A stretch of 55,848 nucleotides of DNA, taken from contig CAKTZA010000018.1 in assembly GCA_934635045.1 (NCBI GenBank), positions 1-55,848 of the forward strand. Direction: 5' to 3'. Origin of the DNA: an uncultured Kiritimatiellota bacterium. Lineage in GTDB: Bacteria; Verrucomicrobiota; Kiritimatiellia; RFP12; UBA1067. This document shows positions 8,014-17,083 of the stretch, in pieces (within the stretch, counting starts at the first letter, position 1; each line of letters begins with the position of its first letter). A program made the translations under genes and the position numbers. The notes below the pieces were generated by a model, which saw only the letters and a program-made list of their open reading frames with translations, was not told the DNA's origin and ran no database searches.

Positions 8014-8929
8014 AGTTTACCATATCTAACTCGCTCCCGTCAAGGGGGTACCGCCGGGACTTGCGGCGGCCCTGCCATTCTGCGTGACAGCCAGGCGCAT
8101 CATTGGCCCGGCGGCCCGCCAGATCGCGCGAACCGTCGCTCCGGGAATCGCACCTGTCGCCACACGTCAGTCTATCGAACGTGACGAGACATTCCCCTCG
8201 GCGGAATGCGCTTCCGCAAGCGAGAACACCGAGGCGACAGGCGATCCCTGCACTCCTCTCGCGCGACTGTCGGCTCCTCCGGGCCAAGGGCGGCGTGCGC
8301 CGCCACTTCGACACGGGCTACGGCAATCAGACGAAGACGGTGAGGCTGGCAGACATAGAAAGACGTTGCGTGAGGAGCGGGCGGGACAGTCGAGCGCCGA
8401 GCGGAGTGAGACGGGCGGACGCGGTTCGGCGCACGCGCCGCGAAGGACGCGCGGGGCGAGGAGCCGGCTCCGCGGCGACGAAGCCACGCACGGGGTTTCG
8501 CGGATGCGGGCGGCGGGAGCGGACGCCCGGCGAACGGCAGCGAGGCCGAGGACGGCCCGCAAGCGCGCGATTGAGGCCGTAGGCCGAAATGGCCGGAGCG
8601 CAGCGGAGGCCTACGCGCGACGCGACGAACTCGACCAGGGATCGCCAACGCGGCGCGCTTCGGGGCCGTAGCGGAGCAGACCGCTTGTCGGACGTGGCGA
8701 GTTGGGCAGGACTGCGGCCTGCGGCTGACCTCGCGGTCGCCGCACGGCCGGCAGGACGCCCAAGTCGCCCGCCCGGAGGCGGGAGCACCGTTGCCCCGAA
8801 GCGCGCCGCACGTCGGCCAGCGACAGGATGCGCGCGACGGGCCAATGATGCGGACGGTTGTTTGTCCCGTGGAGAGAAGATAATCTTTTCATGCTGAAGC
8901 CCTGCCGTCCCGACTGACGCCTTTAGGCC
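8014..8929. other. GC-rich noncoding stretch with hairpins
   Basis: No convincing gene in 916 nt: the open frames on both strands are Arg/Pro/Ala-rich with no recognisable domain. It contains stem-loops: GGCGG/CCGCC at 8287-8303, CGTAGGCC (8579-8586) pairing perfectly with GGCCTACG (8608-8615), and CCCGCC/GGCGGG at 8768-8783. Phrases of the type GCCGAGCGGAGTGAG and GGAGCGCAGCGGAGG recur. I looked for RNase P, tmRNA and SRP RNA signatures and found none. It may be a decayed locus or a cluster of intergenic repeats. Confidence 0.5.
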
Positions 8930-9505
8930 TCAGCGATTAGGAGAGTGGGCGGCATTCTCCGCCTTGACCGCCCAATCGACAGCCCCGACGACATTGAAGC
9001 GGATGTCGCCCCGGCGACAGCAGCCCACGCCCTGCTGCGCGCAATTGCGGCAATGCCAGACGGGGCACTCGCGCTCGGCCTGACGGTCGGCACGCCTGCT
9101 CGCCTCCTTCGCGCCAACGCCCTGGTGGCGAAGTTCAGCGGCGATCTCATGCTTCCGAAAGCTGAACCTGGCCAAGGACTTCTGATACTCGCGATAGAAG
9201 TGCTCATAATAGGATTTAGGGTCGATCCGCCGAAGAACGGTGTTCCGGGCTTCGCATCTCCGGCAATTTGGGCGCAGGATCGTGCAGATCCTCAGCACAT
9301 AGCAAGTCCCGGCGCATTTCTCGAGGCAGGAGAGATGGCATGTAATGATCGGAAGCGTCGCCTCATTGACGCAGCGCGTCTTGCGGTTGCCAAGCCCGAC
9401 GTGCGGGGGCTCCAGAAACCTACCCTGGTATTTCTGCTCGAAGACCTTGAGATCGCTCGTCATCTGGCGAATGATCTCCGCATACCGACTGGCCACGCCT
9501 GTCAT
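8930..9505 (-). CDS. Cys-rich protein resembling phage gp88-type proteins
   Basis: 191 residues with about 14 Cys. The pattern C..C...C..TCYVLR followed by C..CEARNTVLRRIDPKSYYEHFYREY resembles the phage/plasmid gene-product-88 family (Cys cluster, CYA-K, ARN..L...DP..YF). A second Cys cluster lies near 146-162 (CPVWHCRNCAQQGVGCC), which could bind metal. A purine-rich ribosome site (AAAGGAA) precedes the ATG. Base composition is less GC-rich than in flanking genes, suggesting acquisition. Function unknown; the family call is tentative. Confidence 0.45.
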   Translation of the reverse strand: MTGVASRYAEIIRQMTSDLKVFEQKYQGRFLEPPHVGLGNRKTRCVNEATLPIITCHLSCLEKCAGTCYVLRICTILRPNCRRCEARNTVLRRIDPKSYYEHFYREYQKSLARFSFRKHEIAAELRHQGVGAKEASRRADRQAERECPVWHCRNCAQQGVGCCRRGDIRFNVVGAVDWAVKAENAAHSPNR

Positions 9506-9601
9506 TGTTCGCTGTTTCCTTTCTCTTGCTTTATCGACTGAAACGCAGGATAATCGCCAGCCTTACAGTTACAGGAAAAGATTCAGGTGCATTTCAGCCC
9601 A

Positions 9602-10414
9602 TCAAGGCCGAGCCGCATCCGCCTTCTGCGCCTGAAGATTTGCGGCCTGTGCGATAAGCGCGTATTCACGCGCATGCGCTTCGTCTGTCATCGCGGCCAT
9701 CTCGGCGCAGTCCTTGGCGATGGACGCCAACCACTTGATATGTGCCACGCCGTTGCCAAGCCCCGGTCCCATCTGCTCCGGGTTGATGGCTGACTCGTGG
9801 GCGATTCGCCGAATCTTCTCCTCATCGGAAGCAGCCGCCGCACAACGTACGGCAAAGCATGTCGCATAGTGTTCAGCCCAATGCCACATACAGCACCAGT
9901 CGCCGATCATGGTCTTGTCCAGTCCAAGGGCCGTCATCTTGTCGACATAAAAGGAATGGACGTCCTTGTCGTTGCCCTCAAACGACCGAAAGTCCCTGCC
10001 CGCAATGACCAGCCTTGCCCAATGTCCGCCTTTGAACTTCGACCAGACACCGTCCGGGCAACTCTTGCCAAGCTGCGGATGCCGACAGAGCAACGCGCAG
10101 AGATCGTCCACATTGAACGACAGCCACTTGTCGCACTGCGCGACGATTCCTTCGTCGTTCGGCTTGTGGTCGAGCAGAGAAAGCCAGTCCGCCTCCGTAA
10201 GCCCACGCAGGTCTTCAGCGCTCATCCGTTCGGGATTTCCTTGAATCTTCGGTTTCTTCATTTCAGTTCTCATTTTAGTGCTTATGCCTTCACTCTTTCC
10301 CGAATAGGTCCGAACGGCGCCGCGCATGTAGCGCAACGCCATCAGCTCGGACAGACTGCAGCCGACGGCCTGTTTGGCCCTGAAACTGCCCAATGTCTTA
10401 AGTTCACTCATCAT
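9602..10414 (-). CDS. Protein with W..LL..P..C repeats
   Basis: 270 residues, cytoplasmic by appearance. Residues about 74-140 contain two or three degenerate units of the form W..LL...P.....C (DWLSLLDHKP..; DDLCALLCRHPQLGKSCP; HWARLVIAG), a repeat type I associate with gut PVC/Bacteroidetes proteins of unknown role. The C-terminal half is Ala/Glu/His-rich and helical. AGGAG lies 5 nt upstream of the first ATG (10414); a second ATG follows directly. Part of the AT-richer 8.9-10.9 kb stretch. Function unknown. Confidence 0.55.
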   Translation of the reverse strand: MMSELKTLGSFRAKQAVGCSLSELMALRYMRGAVRTYSGKSEGISTKMRTEMKKPKIQGNPERMSAEDLRGLTEADWLSLLDHKPNDEGIVAQCDKWLSFNVDDLCALLCRHPQLGKSCPDGVWSKFKGGHWARLVIAGRDFRSFEGNDKDVHSFYVDKMTALGLDKTMIGDWCCMWHWAEHYATCFAVRCAAAASDEEKIRRIAHESAINPEQMGPGLGNGVAHIKWLASIAKDCAEMAAMTDEAHAREYALIAQAANLQAQKADAARP

Positions 10415-10465
10415 GCCATCTCCTTTTATTCAAACGTCATAAGGAACTCGCGCGCTGGGCTCACC

Positions 10466-10855
10466 TTACCCTATTTCGTCTGCTTTTCTGCAGATTTGCC
10501 GTCGCAACTGCGACAACTCGGATATCGTCAACTTGTCGATGGCGCGGTAGAGCGCCGTGCGGTTCACGCCGAGATAGGCGGCGAGTTCGGAAAGCCGAAT
10601 CGGCTCCGCGACGTTTTCGGCGTTTCGCCACTGGAGATACAGCAGAACCCGGTCGGCGCTCTCGTAGCAGCTCAGGAGCGAGAGCTTGCGCCAGGCGTTA
10701 AACCCCTGCCGCACGGCAGAGGCATAGAGGTTCGCGACAAACTTCGGATGCGCGCCTGACGCCATCACCTGCCGCACCCGCTCGACCTTGCAGACGAGAA
10801 TCCGCGCGGCTTCCGCCGCAACCAGCATGCCGGGGCTGCGCGTGAGTTCCAGCAC
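10466..10855 (-). CDS. N-terminally truncated Crp/Fnr-type regulator
   Basis: 129 residues covering the end of the sensor beta-roll, the long dimerisation helix (FVANLYASAVRQGFNAWRKL) and the winged helix-turn-helix (IRLSELAAYLGVNRTALYRAIDKL). Crp/Fnr proteins are normally about 220-240 residues; the ligand-binding half is missing. Only 97 nt separate the fragment from the recA stop codon, so there is no room for the missing part. The assigned start is a GTG. Either a remnant left after insertion next to recA, or a ligand-independent DNA-binding protein. Confidence 0.6.
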   Translation of the reverse strand: MLELTRSPGMLVAAEAARILVCKVERVRQVMASGAHPKFVANLYASAVRQGFNAWRKLSLLSCYESADRVLLYLQWRNAENVAEPIRLSELAAYLGVNRTALYRAIDKLTISELSQLRRQICRKADEIG

Positions 10856-10952
10856 GGGAAATATGGCGTGTCCTCATCGTCATGTTCCAAACAAGGCATC
10901 GCCAAACGCCCGACAGAAAACACGACGACAAGGACGCGCCACGCGAATCTTC

Positions 10953-11993
10953 TTACTTCTTTTTCAGCGCAGGGTTGATGGGGGTCGCCTTCACGAGATC
11001 GACGATCTTCTGCGTGACGTCCGGGTTGGCCTTCAGGTAGTCGATCGTCGCGAGCGAGCCCTGCGCGAGCTGCGAGTCGCCGAAGGAGAGCCAGCTGCCG
11101 CGCTTCTCGACGATGCCGCGCGAAAGCGCCGCGTCGAGGACACTGCCCTCGTAGGAGATGCCGCACGTGTAGAGGATGTCGAACTCGGCCTCCGTGAACG
11201 GCGGCGCGACCTTGTTCTTCACGACCTTCACGCGCGTGCGGTTGCCGACGACTTGTCCGGCCGTGTTCTTGATCGCGCCGATGCGCTGGACCTGCAGACG
11301 GCAGGAGGCATAGAACTTCAGCGCCTTGCCGCCCGGCGTCGTCTCGGGGTTGCCGAACATGACGCCGATCTTCTCGCGCACCTGGTTCGTGAAGATGATG
11401 AGCGTCTTCGTCTGCGCGACAACCGCCGTCAGCTTGCGCATCGCCTGCGACATGAGGCGCGCCTGAAGGCCCATGTGGCTGTCGCCCATGTTGCCGTCAA
11501 TCTCCGCCTGCGGCGTCAGGGCCGCGACCGAGTCGACGACGATCACGTCAAGCGCGCCCGACTTCGCGAGCTGTTCGCAAATCGTCAGCGCCTCTTCGCC
11601 GGAGTTCGGCTGCGAGACGATGAGGTTGTCGAGATCGACGCCGATCTTCTTCGCGTACGTCGGGTCGAGCGCATGCTCCGCATCGATGAACGCCGCGACG
11701 CCGCCAGCCTTCTGGGCGTTCGCGACGACGTGCAGCGTAAGCGTCGTCTTGCCGGACGACTCCTGTCCGTAGCACTCGACAATGCGGCCGCGCGGGAGGC
11801 CGCCCACGCCGAGCGCGAGGTCGAGCGAGAGCGCGCCCGTCGAGATGACGGGGATCTCCTCGATCTCCTTGTCGCCGAGGCGCATGATCGACATCTCGCC
11901 GAATTCCTTGCGGATCTGGCTCATCACCGCGTCCAGCGCGGTGTTGCCGGTTGACTTCTTCGTTTCAGCCTTTTCAGTCTTCTTCTCTGCCAT
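10953..11993 (-). CDS. recA: Recombinase RecA
   Basis: 346 residues, standard size. RecA forms ATP-dependent filaments on single-stranded DNA for strand exchange and SOS induction. Walker A is GQESSGKT (76-83), Walker B is VIVVDSVAAL near 149, loop L2 region is FTNQVREKIGVMFGNPETTPGG, and a Lys-rich tail closes the protein. It starts at MAEKKTEKAE; upstream is A/T-rich with GAGAAAATCAAG before the ATG but no clear LexA operator. An unusual C10 protease gene lies upstream and a Crp fragment downstream. Confidence 0.98.
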   Translation of the reverse strand: MAEKKTEKAETKKSTGNTALDAVMSQIRKEFGEMSIMRLGDKEIEEIPVISTGALSLDLALGVGGLPRGRIVECYGQESSGKTTLTLHVVANAQKAGGVAAFIDAEHALDPTYAKKIGVDLDNLIVSQPNSGEEALTICEQLAKSGALDVIVVDSVAALTPQAEIDGNMGDSHMGLQARLMSQAMRKLTAVVAQTKTLIIFTNQVREKIGVMFGNPETTPGGKALKFYASCRLQVQRIGAIKNTAGQVVGNRTRVKVVKNKVAPPFTEAEFDILYTCGISYEGSVLDAALSRGIVEKRGSWLSFGDSQLAQGSLATIDYLKANPDVTQKIVDLVKATPINPALKKK

Positions 11994-12034
11994 GATCTTG
12001 ATTTTCTCTTGAGGTTTTTTAGTTTTAAATTAGA

Positions 12035-12102
12035 CGTGAGGGACGAGAGGGGCTTGAGGGACAGAAGGCTCAATCGCCTTTCAAAGGTCCAATCGCCTTT
12101 CA
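12035..12102. repeat. GAGGGACGAGAG-type repeat plus 13-nt direct repeat
   Basis: Between recA and the C10 protease gene. GTGAGGGACGAGAGGGG at 12036 onward matches the larger element at 30610-30726. Then CAATCGCCTTTCA occurs twice (12071-12083 and 12090-12102). Confidence 0.55.
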
Positions 12103-12107
12103 TGCGA

Positions 12108-15100
12108 TTATTCTTCCACGATGCCTTCCTTGGCCTCGGCCTTCCAGAACTGCGCGCCGCCGGTCGTAATGACGTTCGTCGTCCAGACCGGGTCAGCATC
12201 CGCCGCCGCCCGCTCCCACGCACCCGTCGTGACGAAACCCTTCGTCAAGTCGTCCGTCGCAAGGAGGCGGTAGTGGCACCACGGCACACGGTTCGTAATC
12301 TCCAGCGTCCATTCCGTATCGGAGACGCGCGTGATTGCACTAAACGCAATCGGCGCCGGATAGTTCGTCGTGACGGCAGGCGTCGGCGGGTCGGGCTCCG
12401 GATCGACCTTCGCGGCAATCGTCAGCGTCGCCGTCAGGGCGGGAATCGGCTCGTAGTTGGCGGCATCGCCCGTGAACGTCGCCGTGACCGTGTAGACGCC
12501 GATTTCAGTCTTTCCGTTGCCGTCGTAGGCGACCGTGACACCCGTCGGCAACGTGCCGGAGATTGCAAGCGCATGAGGCTTGCCATCGTAGGTGAACGTC
12601 TGACTCGCGAACGTGACGCCGCTCATGTCATAGACGGCCTTTTCAATCGTCCAGCTGATCGTGCGCGCCGCCGTCGTGCCGTCCGCCCACGTGAAGCCCG
12701 CCTTGGGTGTGGCCGTCGCCGTGTAGGACCCCGCATTCGTCTGCGCGACGCACGTGAGGATGTAGCCGTGGTCGGACGACAGGCAGACCTTCGCCGTGCC
12801 GTCGTAGACGAAGCTCGTCACGACGTCCGCAATTGCCGTCGTCAGCGTTGCGCCGCCGGGCACCGGTTCATAGGTCGTCTCGTCTATCGTGACCTTGCCG
12901 TCCGCACCGAGCGCGTCGCTCCAGACGAGCCACGTCTCGTCGCCGCCCGTGACGGCGAAGCCGACGTCGCCCGTCAGGTCGTGCGTGAAGTTGTGCGCCG
13001 AGTTGGCGATCTGCGCGGCCGTGCCGGAGAAATCCGTCGCGACGAAGCCGAAGACGTTCGACGAGACCATGATGCCCGGCGTATAGCCCACATGCCCCGT
13101 GAGCACATCGGCGAGATAGAGGCGTGAGTTGTCGGAAATCGCCAGATTGCTGGCGGTCGCCCCTTCGTACACCCAGCCGTTCGATTCTTCCAGCTGACGG
13201 TTCCCGTCAATCTGCACGTCGCCCGAAATGTAGACCGCGCTTGCGTTGCCGGCCATCACGCCGCCACCGATCCAGGCGGAGCAGTTCGCAATCGTTCCGC
13301 CGCGCAGATAGGCCGTTGCCTTTTCGAGGTAGACCGCGCCACCCCAGCCGACTTCGTTCGTGTTGCCCGCCGTGCGGTAGGCGTTCATGCAGTCCGTGAT
13401 CGACGCGCCGCTCTCCATCGTGAACGTGCCGCCGACTCCGATCCAGACGGCACTGGCATCGCGCGTCGCCGCGCCGTAGACATCGGAAATCGCCGCGCCG
13501 TCCTGCAACGTCAGCGAGCCGCCCGTCACGCGCAGGAACGTGCCCGAACCGCCGACCAGCGTCAGGTTCGAGACCGTCAGCGAAGCGTCCGCCGCAACCG
13601 TCATCACCTGCGCCAGGGCTCGCGAAAGCGTCCAGTCGCCATTCGCCGAACAGAGCGTCACGGCATTGGTGATCGTGACGTCCGCATCCAGCACATCGTC
13701 CGCCAACAGCTGAATCGTCGCGTCGCCCGTCACCGACGATGCCGCATCCGCGAAGCTCCCGTAATGGCGCGTCGCGCCGCCGTCGGACGGGATGACGGCC
13801 GCCTTCGCCACCGTCGGATCGACCTCCTGCGGCCCCGTCGGACGCGCCGCCCAGACGAGCGCACCCGCCGCCGTGTCCGCCGCCGCCACAAGCGTCGTGT
13901 CCCCGTCGTTCGCGAAAGCCGGTGCCGAAGCCGCCAAGAGGGCTTCCGCGCCCGTCGCGAACGCACCGCCCTCGACGGCGCGAGTCGCCGTGCCGGACAG
14001 GGCGCGCCAGCGCACGCCGACCGTCCCCGACACGGCGTCCGCCAGTTCCAGCGACGCCGACTGCTTGCTCGCCTCGCACAGATGGAGGTTGTCGGCGGCG
14101 GCAAAGCCTGTCGAGACGTTCCCCGTCACGTTCAACGCCCCGGCCAGCGTGACGACCGCACCGGCCTTCGCGTAGACACCGCCGCCATAGGTCGCCGCCG
14201 AACATGCCGTCACGATGCTGTTCGACAGCAGGAGCGAACAGCCCGCCCCCTCCAAATAGACGCCACCGCCATAGGCCGCCATCGATTTCGTGACGCCGTA
14301 GGCATTGACGTAGCGGCCGGATGCCGTGCAGTTCGAGATCACGCAGTCCGTCAGGCGCGCAGCGCCGCGCAGCACGGCTACGGCGGCCGAATAGCGGTTT
14401 GTGCCCGTCAGGTTCAGCAGCTCGGTCGCCATCAGGTTCAGCGCACCGCCGTCCGTGACGCGAAACAGCGAATCGCCCGTGTAGCCGTCAAACACCAGCC
14501 CCCGCACGGTCAGCGTCGCATCCGCACCGATGTCGAACCCAGCCGTCGACTCCAGCGTCCCGAACGGCGTGTCCTCCGTTTCGCCGCGAATCGTCAGGTC
14601 GCCCGAAACGGCGAAGCGCCGCGTCAACGACGCCCCCGTGCCATCGCGAATGACGATTTCGCCCGTCTCGCCGACGTCGCCGGACGTCTGCATGTACTGG
14701 AACTTCTCGAACAGGCGATCCAGCCGCGCCGCCGTGTTCGTCGCGCCGGAGGCATCCACGAAATAGCCGACCGATTCGCTCAGCGGCACGGGGATCTCGC
14801 CCCACTTCAGGAGCACCGCACCGCCCTCCGCAACGGCGATGCCGCGCGTCTCGCCGAGTGTGTCACGGACATTGGAGATTTTCGCCGCGCAGTTCGAGGC
14901 CGTCAGGTAGTCACAGATGGCCGTGCCGAAAACGCCGTTCACGTCCGGCGCCGCCGCGCAGTCGATCGCGAAGCCGTTCGCCAACTCCGCCGCGAGCACA
15001 AAGCCATCCGACGTCGCCGTGCTGACGGCCGCGACCGACGACGGCACACCCAAGTCCACGTCCGTCGCGATGACGAGACGCCCGCCGTCCGCCACCGTCA

Positions 15101-17021
15101 CGGCGGTCGAGGCCTGCGCCGCGAACGTCACGTTGGAGAGCGCGAGCGTTCCGCCCGCCGCGACAGCCAACGCGGCGGTGCCGTTGCGGACGACCGGCGT
15201 CGTCGCGGGGTCTGTCCCCACGGCCGTCAGCGCGCAGGGGAAGTCGATTGTCGCCGTCGCATCGAGCGGAAGCGCCTCCAGAATCTCAATCTGAACACCC
15301 GCCGCACCAGCGGACACAAACGTCTTCGCGGCCGCAATCGCCTTGCCGAGCGTCGCGTAGACGTTCGTCACCACGCCGAGGACGATGCGCGCACGGGGTT
15401 CGATAATCTGCGCGTCGTTCCCCCAGGCGTTACCGACGCTCGACACGACGGGAATGTCCGTGTATGTCTCGTACCAGTTGAGGGACTCGTCGATCCATCC
15501 GGAGAGATCCTGCCGCGTCGAAACCGTCTCGGCGGCCCGCACCGCCGCCAGCCGCTCGACGGGACAGCCCGTCTTCTCGATCTCGACGTCATATGTGCCA
15601 ATCGGCAGCAGAAAGCCGTAGACGCCGTTCGCCGTCGTCACGCCGTTCGTGACGAGGGTCGTCGTGCCCGCCGCATAGACGCGCACCGCCACATCCGCGA
15701 GCGCATTCGTCGCATCGTCCACCACACGTCCTGCGAGCGTCGCCTGCGACGCGCCGGACGCCGACGTCGGGAAAATGTTGAAGACGAGATCGTCGAAGAC
15801 CGTGAAGTGATAGCCGCTTGTCGTGTCGATGTCCGGCAGATTGTACCAGTAGTCAGACTGCCCCGACCAGCCCATGTTGAGGTGAACGTAGACCGTGCCG
15901 CCGTTGTAGCCATAGCCATCACCGACAATCGCATGGCCGCCGTCGCCGCTGATGCCCATCAGCACTGGGAAGCCCGCATCGAAGTTCGAGAACATCGCCC
16001 GCTGCAGCACGCCCGCGTTTGCCGAGACCTCGTCCGCACGGTAATAGACGGCATTCGCGTACTCGAAGACATCCACGAGTGCGTTTGCGACGTTGAACAT
16101 GAACGCACCGCTGCCGCCCGCGCGCGCCGTATCGTAGCCCATGAAGACGGAAATGCCGGCATCCGACGTCAGCTTGCCGATGGCGTCGCACTGCGCGTCC
16201 GACACGCCACGGACCGGCACGAGCGGCATGTTCGCCCAGTCGTAGACGCCCGCCTGGGTCGTCAGGTTCGTCGTGGCCGCACGACCGCGCGTCGAGGCCT
16301 GGACATAGCACGTGCGCGTGACGGGCGCAACGGAGGCCGTCGGATGGCCGTGGTAGCGCATGACCTGCGACATCGCCGTCGCCACGCAGCCGCAGACGGC
16401 GTTCCGGCCGTCCGAAAGCGTCGGCGTAAAGCGATTGTAGCACGTCTGGCCGCCCGCCGTGCCCTGATCCCACTTCGACTGCACAAGCGGGCCGGCCCGC
16501 AGGTCGCCGGGAGAGGAGATGTGCGTCCGCGACGGCTGCTTGATCGTCGCATCGTCCGCCGCCGCGCCTTCGGCGAGCAGCGCCGTCCATTTGGCGGCCG
16601 CGCGCGTGGCGGCAGCCGTGGCGGAAGCCGCCGCCGGAGCCGCAGAGGCGGCCACGGGCAAGACCGGCGTCGCCGCGCGCACCTCCGTATCGCGGATCAA
16701 GAGCGCCCACAGCGGACTCGCCGGATCAATGGTCGCAACGTCCGTCGTCTCGCCGGTAAACGCGATGATCGGCTCCCGCTCCGTGTCGGACGCAAGGAAG
16801 ACCGTGCCGCCGCCGGACATCCTGACCGCATAGAGCGTCGCGCCGCTCGGCAGCGTCTGCGTCGCCACGTCCGCGACGGACGTTCCGAGCCGTGCGCCCA
16901 GCGTGCCGCCGCGCAACGCCCACGCGCGCGCGGCGCTTTTCGCCTGTTCGACAGAAACCGGCACCGCCCGCGCCTGAAGGGCAAGCGCAAGCAACGCCAT
17001 GAGAAGGACTCGACTCTTCAT
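12108..17021 (-). CDS. Secreted C10 (streptopain-like) cysteine protease, multidomain
   Basis: 1,637 residues. Signal peptide at 1-22 (LLMALLALALQARA). A Spi/propeptide-like region follows (about 25-130), then an Ala-rich linker. The C10 peptidase domain has the catalytic Cys in VCGCVATAMSQVMRYHG (about 213) and the catalytic His in DGGHAIVGDGYG (about 364). After it come a carboxypeptidase-regulatory-like fold (GRVVDDATNALADVAVRV), a long beta-helix-like region with Val/Thr/Ala repeats, an MBG domain (FTYDGKPHALAISG) and a short C-terminal domain ending near QFWKAEA. The ATG at 17021 is chosen because AGGAG lies 7 nt upstream. Likely an exported proteinase acting on host or polymer-bound protein. 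Confidence 0.85.
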   Translation of the reverse strand: MKSRVLLMALLALALQARAVPVSVEQAKSAARAWALRGGTLGARLGTSVADVATQTLPSGATLYAVRMSGGGTVFLASDTEREPIIAFTGETTDVATIDPASPLWALLIRDTEVRAATPVLPVAASAAPAAASATAAATRAAAKWTALLAEGAAADDATIKQPSRTHISSPGDLRAGPLVQSKWDQGTAGGQTCYNRFTPTLSDGRNAVCGCVATAMSQVMRYHGHPTASVAPVTRTCYVQASTRGRAATTNLTTQAGVYDWANMPLVPVRGVSDAQCDAIGKLTSDAGISVFMGYDTARAGGSGAFMFNVANALVDVFEYANAVYYRADEVSANAGVLQRAMFSNFDAGFPVLMGISGDGGHAIVGDGYGYNGGTVYVHLNMGWSGQSDYWYNLPDIDTTSGYHFTVFDDLVFNIFPTSASGASQATLAGRVVDDATNALADVAVRVYAAGTTTLVTNGVTTANGVYGFLLPIGTYDVEIEKTGCPVERLAAVRAAETVSTRQDLSGWIDESLNWYETYTDIPVVSSVGNAWGNDAQIIEPRARIVLGVVTNVYATLGKAIAAAKTFVSAGAAGVQIEILEALPLDATATIDFPCALTAVGTDPATTPVVRNGTAALAVAAGGTLALSNVTFAAQASTAVTVADGGRLVIATDVDLGVPSSVAAVSTATSDGFVLAAELANGFAIDCAAAPDVNGVFGTAICDYLTASNCAAKISNVRDTLGETRGIAVAEGGAVLLKWGEIPVPLSESVGYFVDASGATNTAARLDRLFEKFQYMQTSGDVGETGEIVIRDGTGASLTRRFAVSGDLTIRGETEDTPFGTLESTAGFDIGADATLTVRGLVFDGYTGDSLFRVTDGGALNLMATELLNLTGTNRYSAAVAVLRGAARLTDCVISNCTASGRYVNAYGVTKSMAAYGGGVYLEGAGCSLLLSNSIVTACSAATYGGGVYAKAGAVVTLAGALNVTGNVSTGFAAADNLHLCEASKQSASLELADAVSGTVGVRWRALSGTATRAVEGGAFATGAEALLAASAPAFANDGDTTLVAAADTAAGALVWAARPTGPQEVDPTVAKAAVIPSDGGATRHYGSFADAASSVTGDATIQLLADDVLDADVTITNAVTLCSANGDWTLSRALAQVMTVAADASLTVSNLTLVGGSGTFLRVTGGSLTLQDGAAISDVYGAATRDASAVWIGVGGTFTMESGASITDCMNAYRTAGNTNEVGWGGAVYLEKATAYLRGGTIANCSAWIGGGVMAGNASAVYISGDVQIDGNRQLEESNGWVYEGATASNLAISDNSRLYLADVLTGHVGYTPGIMVSSNVFGFVATDFSGTAAQIANSAHNFTHDLTGDVGFAVTGGDETWLVWSDALGADGKVTIDETTYEPVPGGATLTTAIADVVTSFVYDGTAKVCLSSDHGYILTCVAQTNAGSYTATATPKAGFTWADGTTAARTISWTIEKAVYDMSGVTFASQTFTYDGKPHALAISGTLPTGVTVAYDGNGKTEIGVYTVTATFTGDAANYEPIPALTATLTIAAKVDPEPDPPTPAVTTNYPAPIAFSAITRVSDTEWTLEITNRVPWCHYRLLATDDLTKGFVTTGAWERAAADADPVWTTNVITTGGAQFWKAEAKEGIVEE

Positions 17022-17049
17022 GGACATTCTCCTATTCAAAACAATCCGA

Positions 17050-17055
17050 ATTATA
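17050..17055 (-). promoter_or_regulatory. Extended -10 (TGGTATAAT) of the C10 protease gene
   Basis: TTTTTGGTATAATTCGG lies 29 nt before the ATG at 17021. Here, unlike the other copies of this motif, there is room for a leader of about 22 nt with a proper AGGAG. Confidence 0.65.
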
Positions 17056-17083
17056 CCAAAAATCCGTGGTTGCCGCCGACACG

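Noticed and set aside
8014..8929. Housekeeping RNA (RNase P, tmRNA or SRP RNA) in the large gap
   Set aside because: None of the conserved core sequences of these RNAs could be found on either strand.
11200..12030. LexA operator for recA
   Set aside because: The region before the recA ATG is A/T-rich but shows no clear inverted repeat of a known SOS box type.
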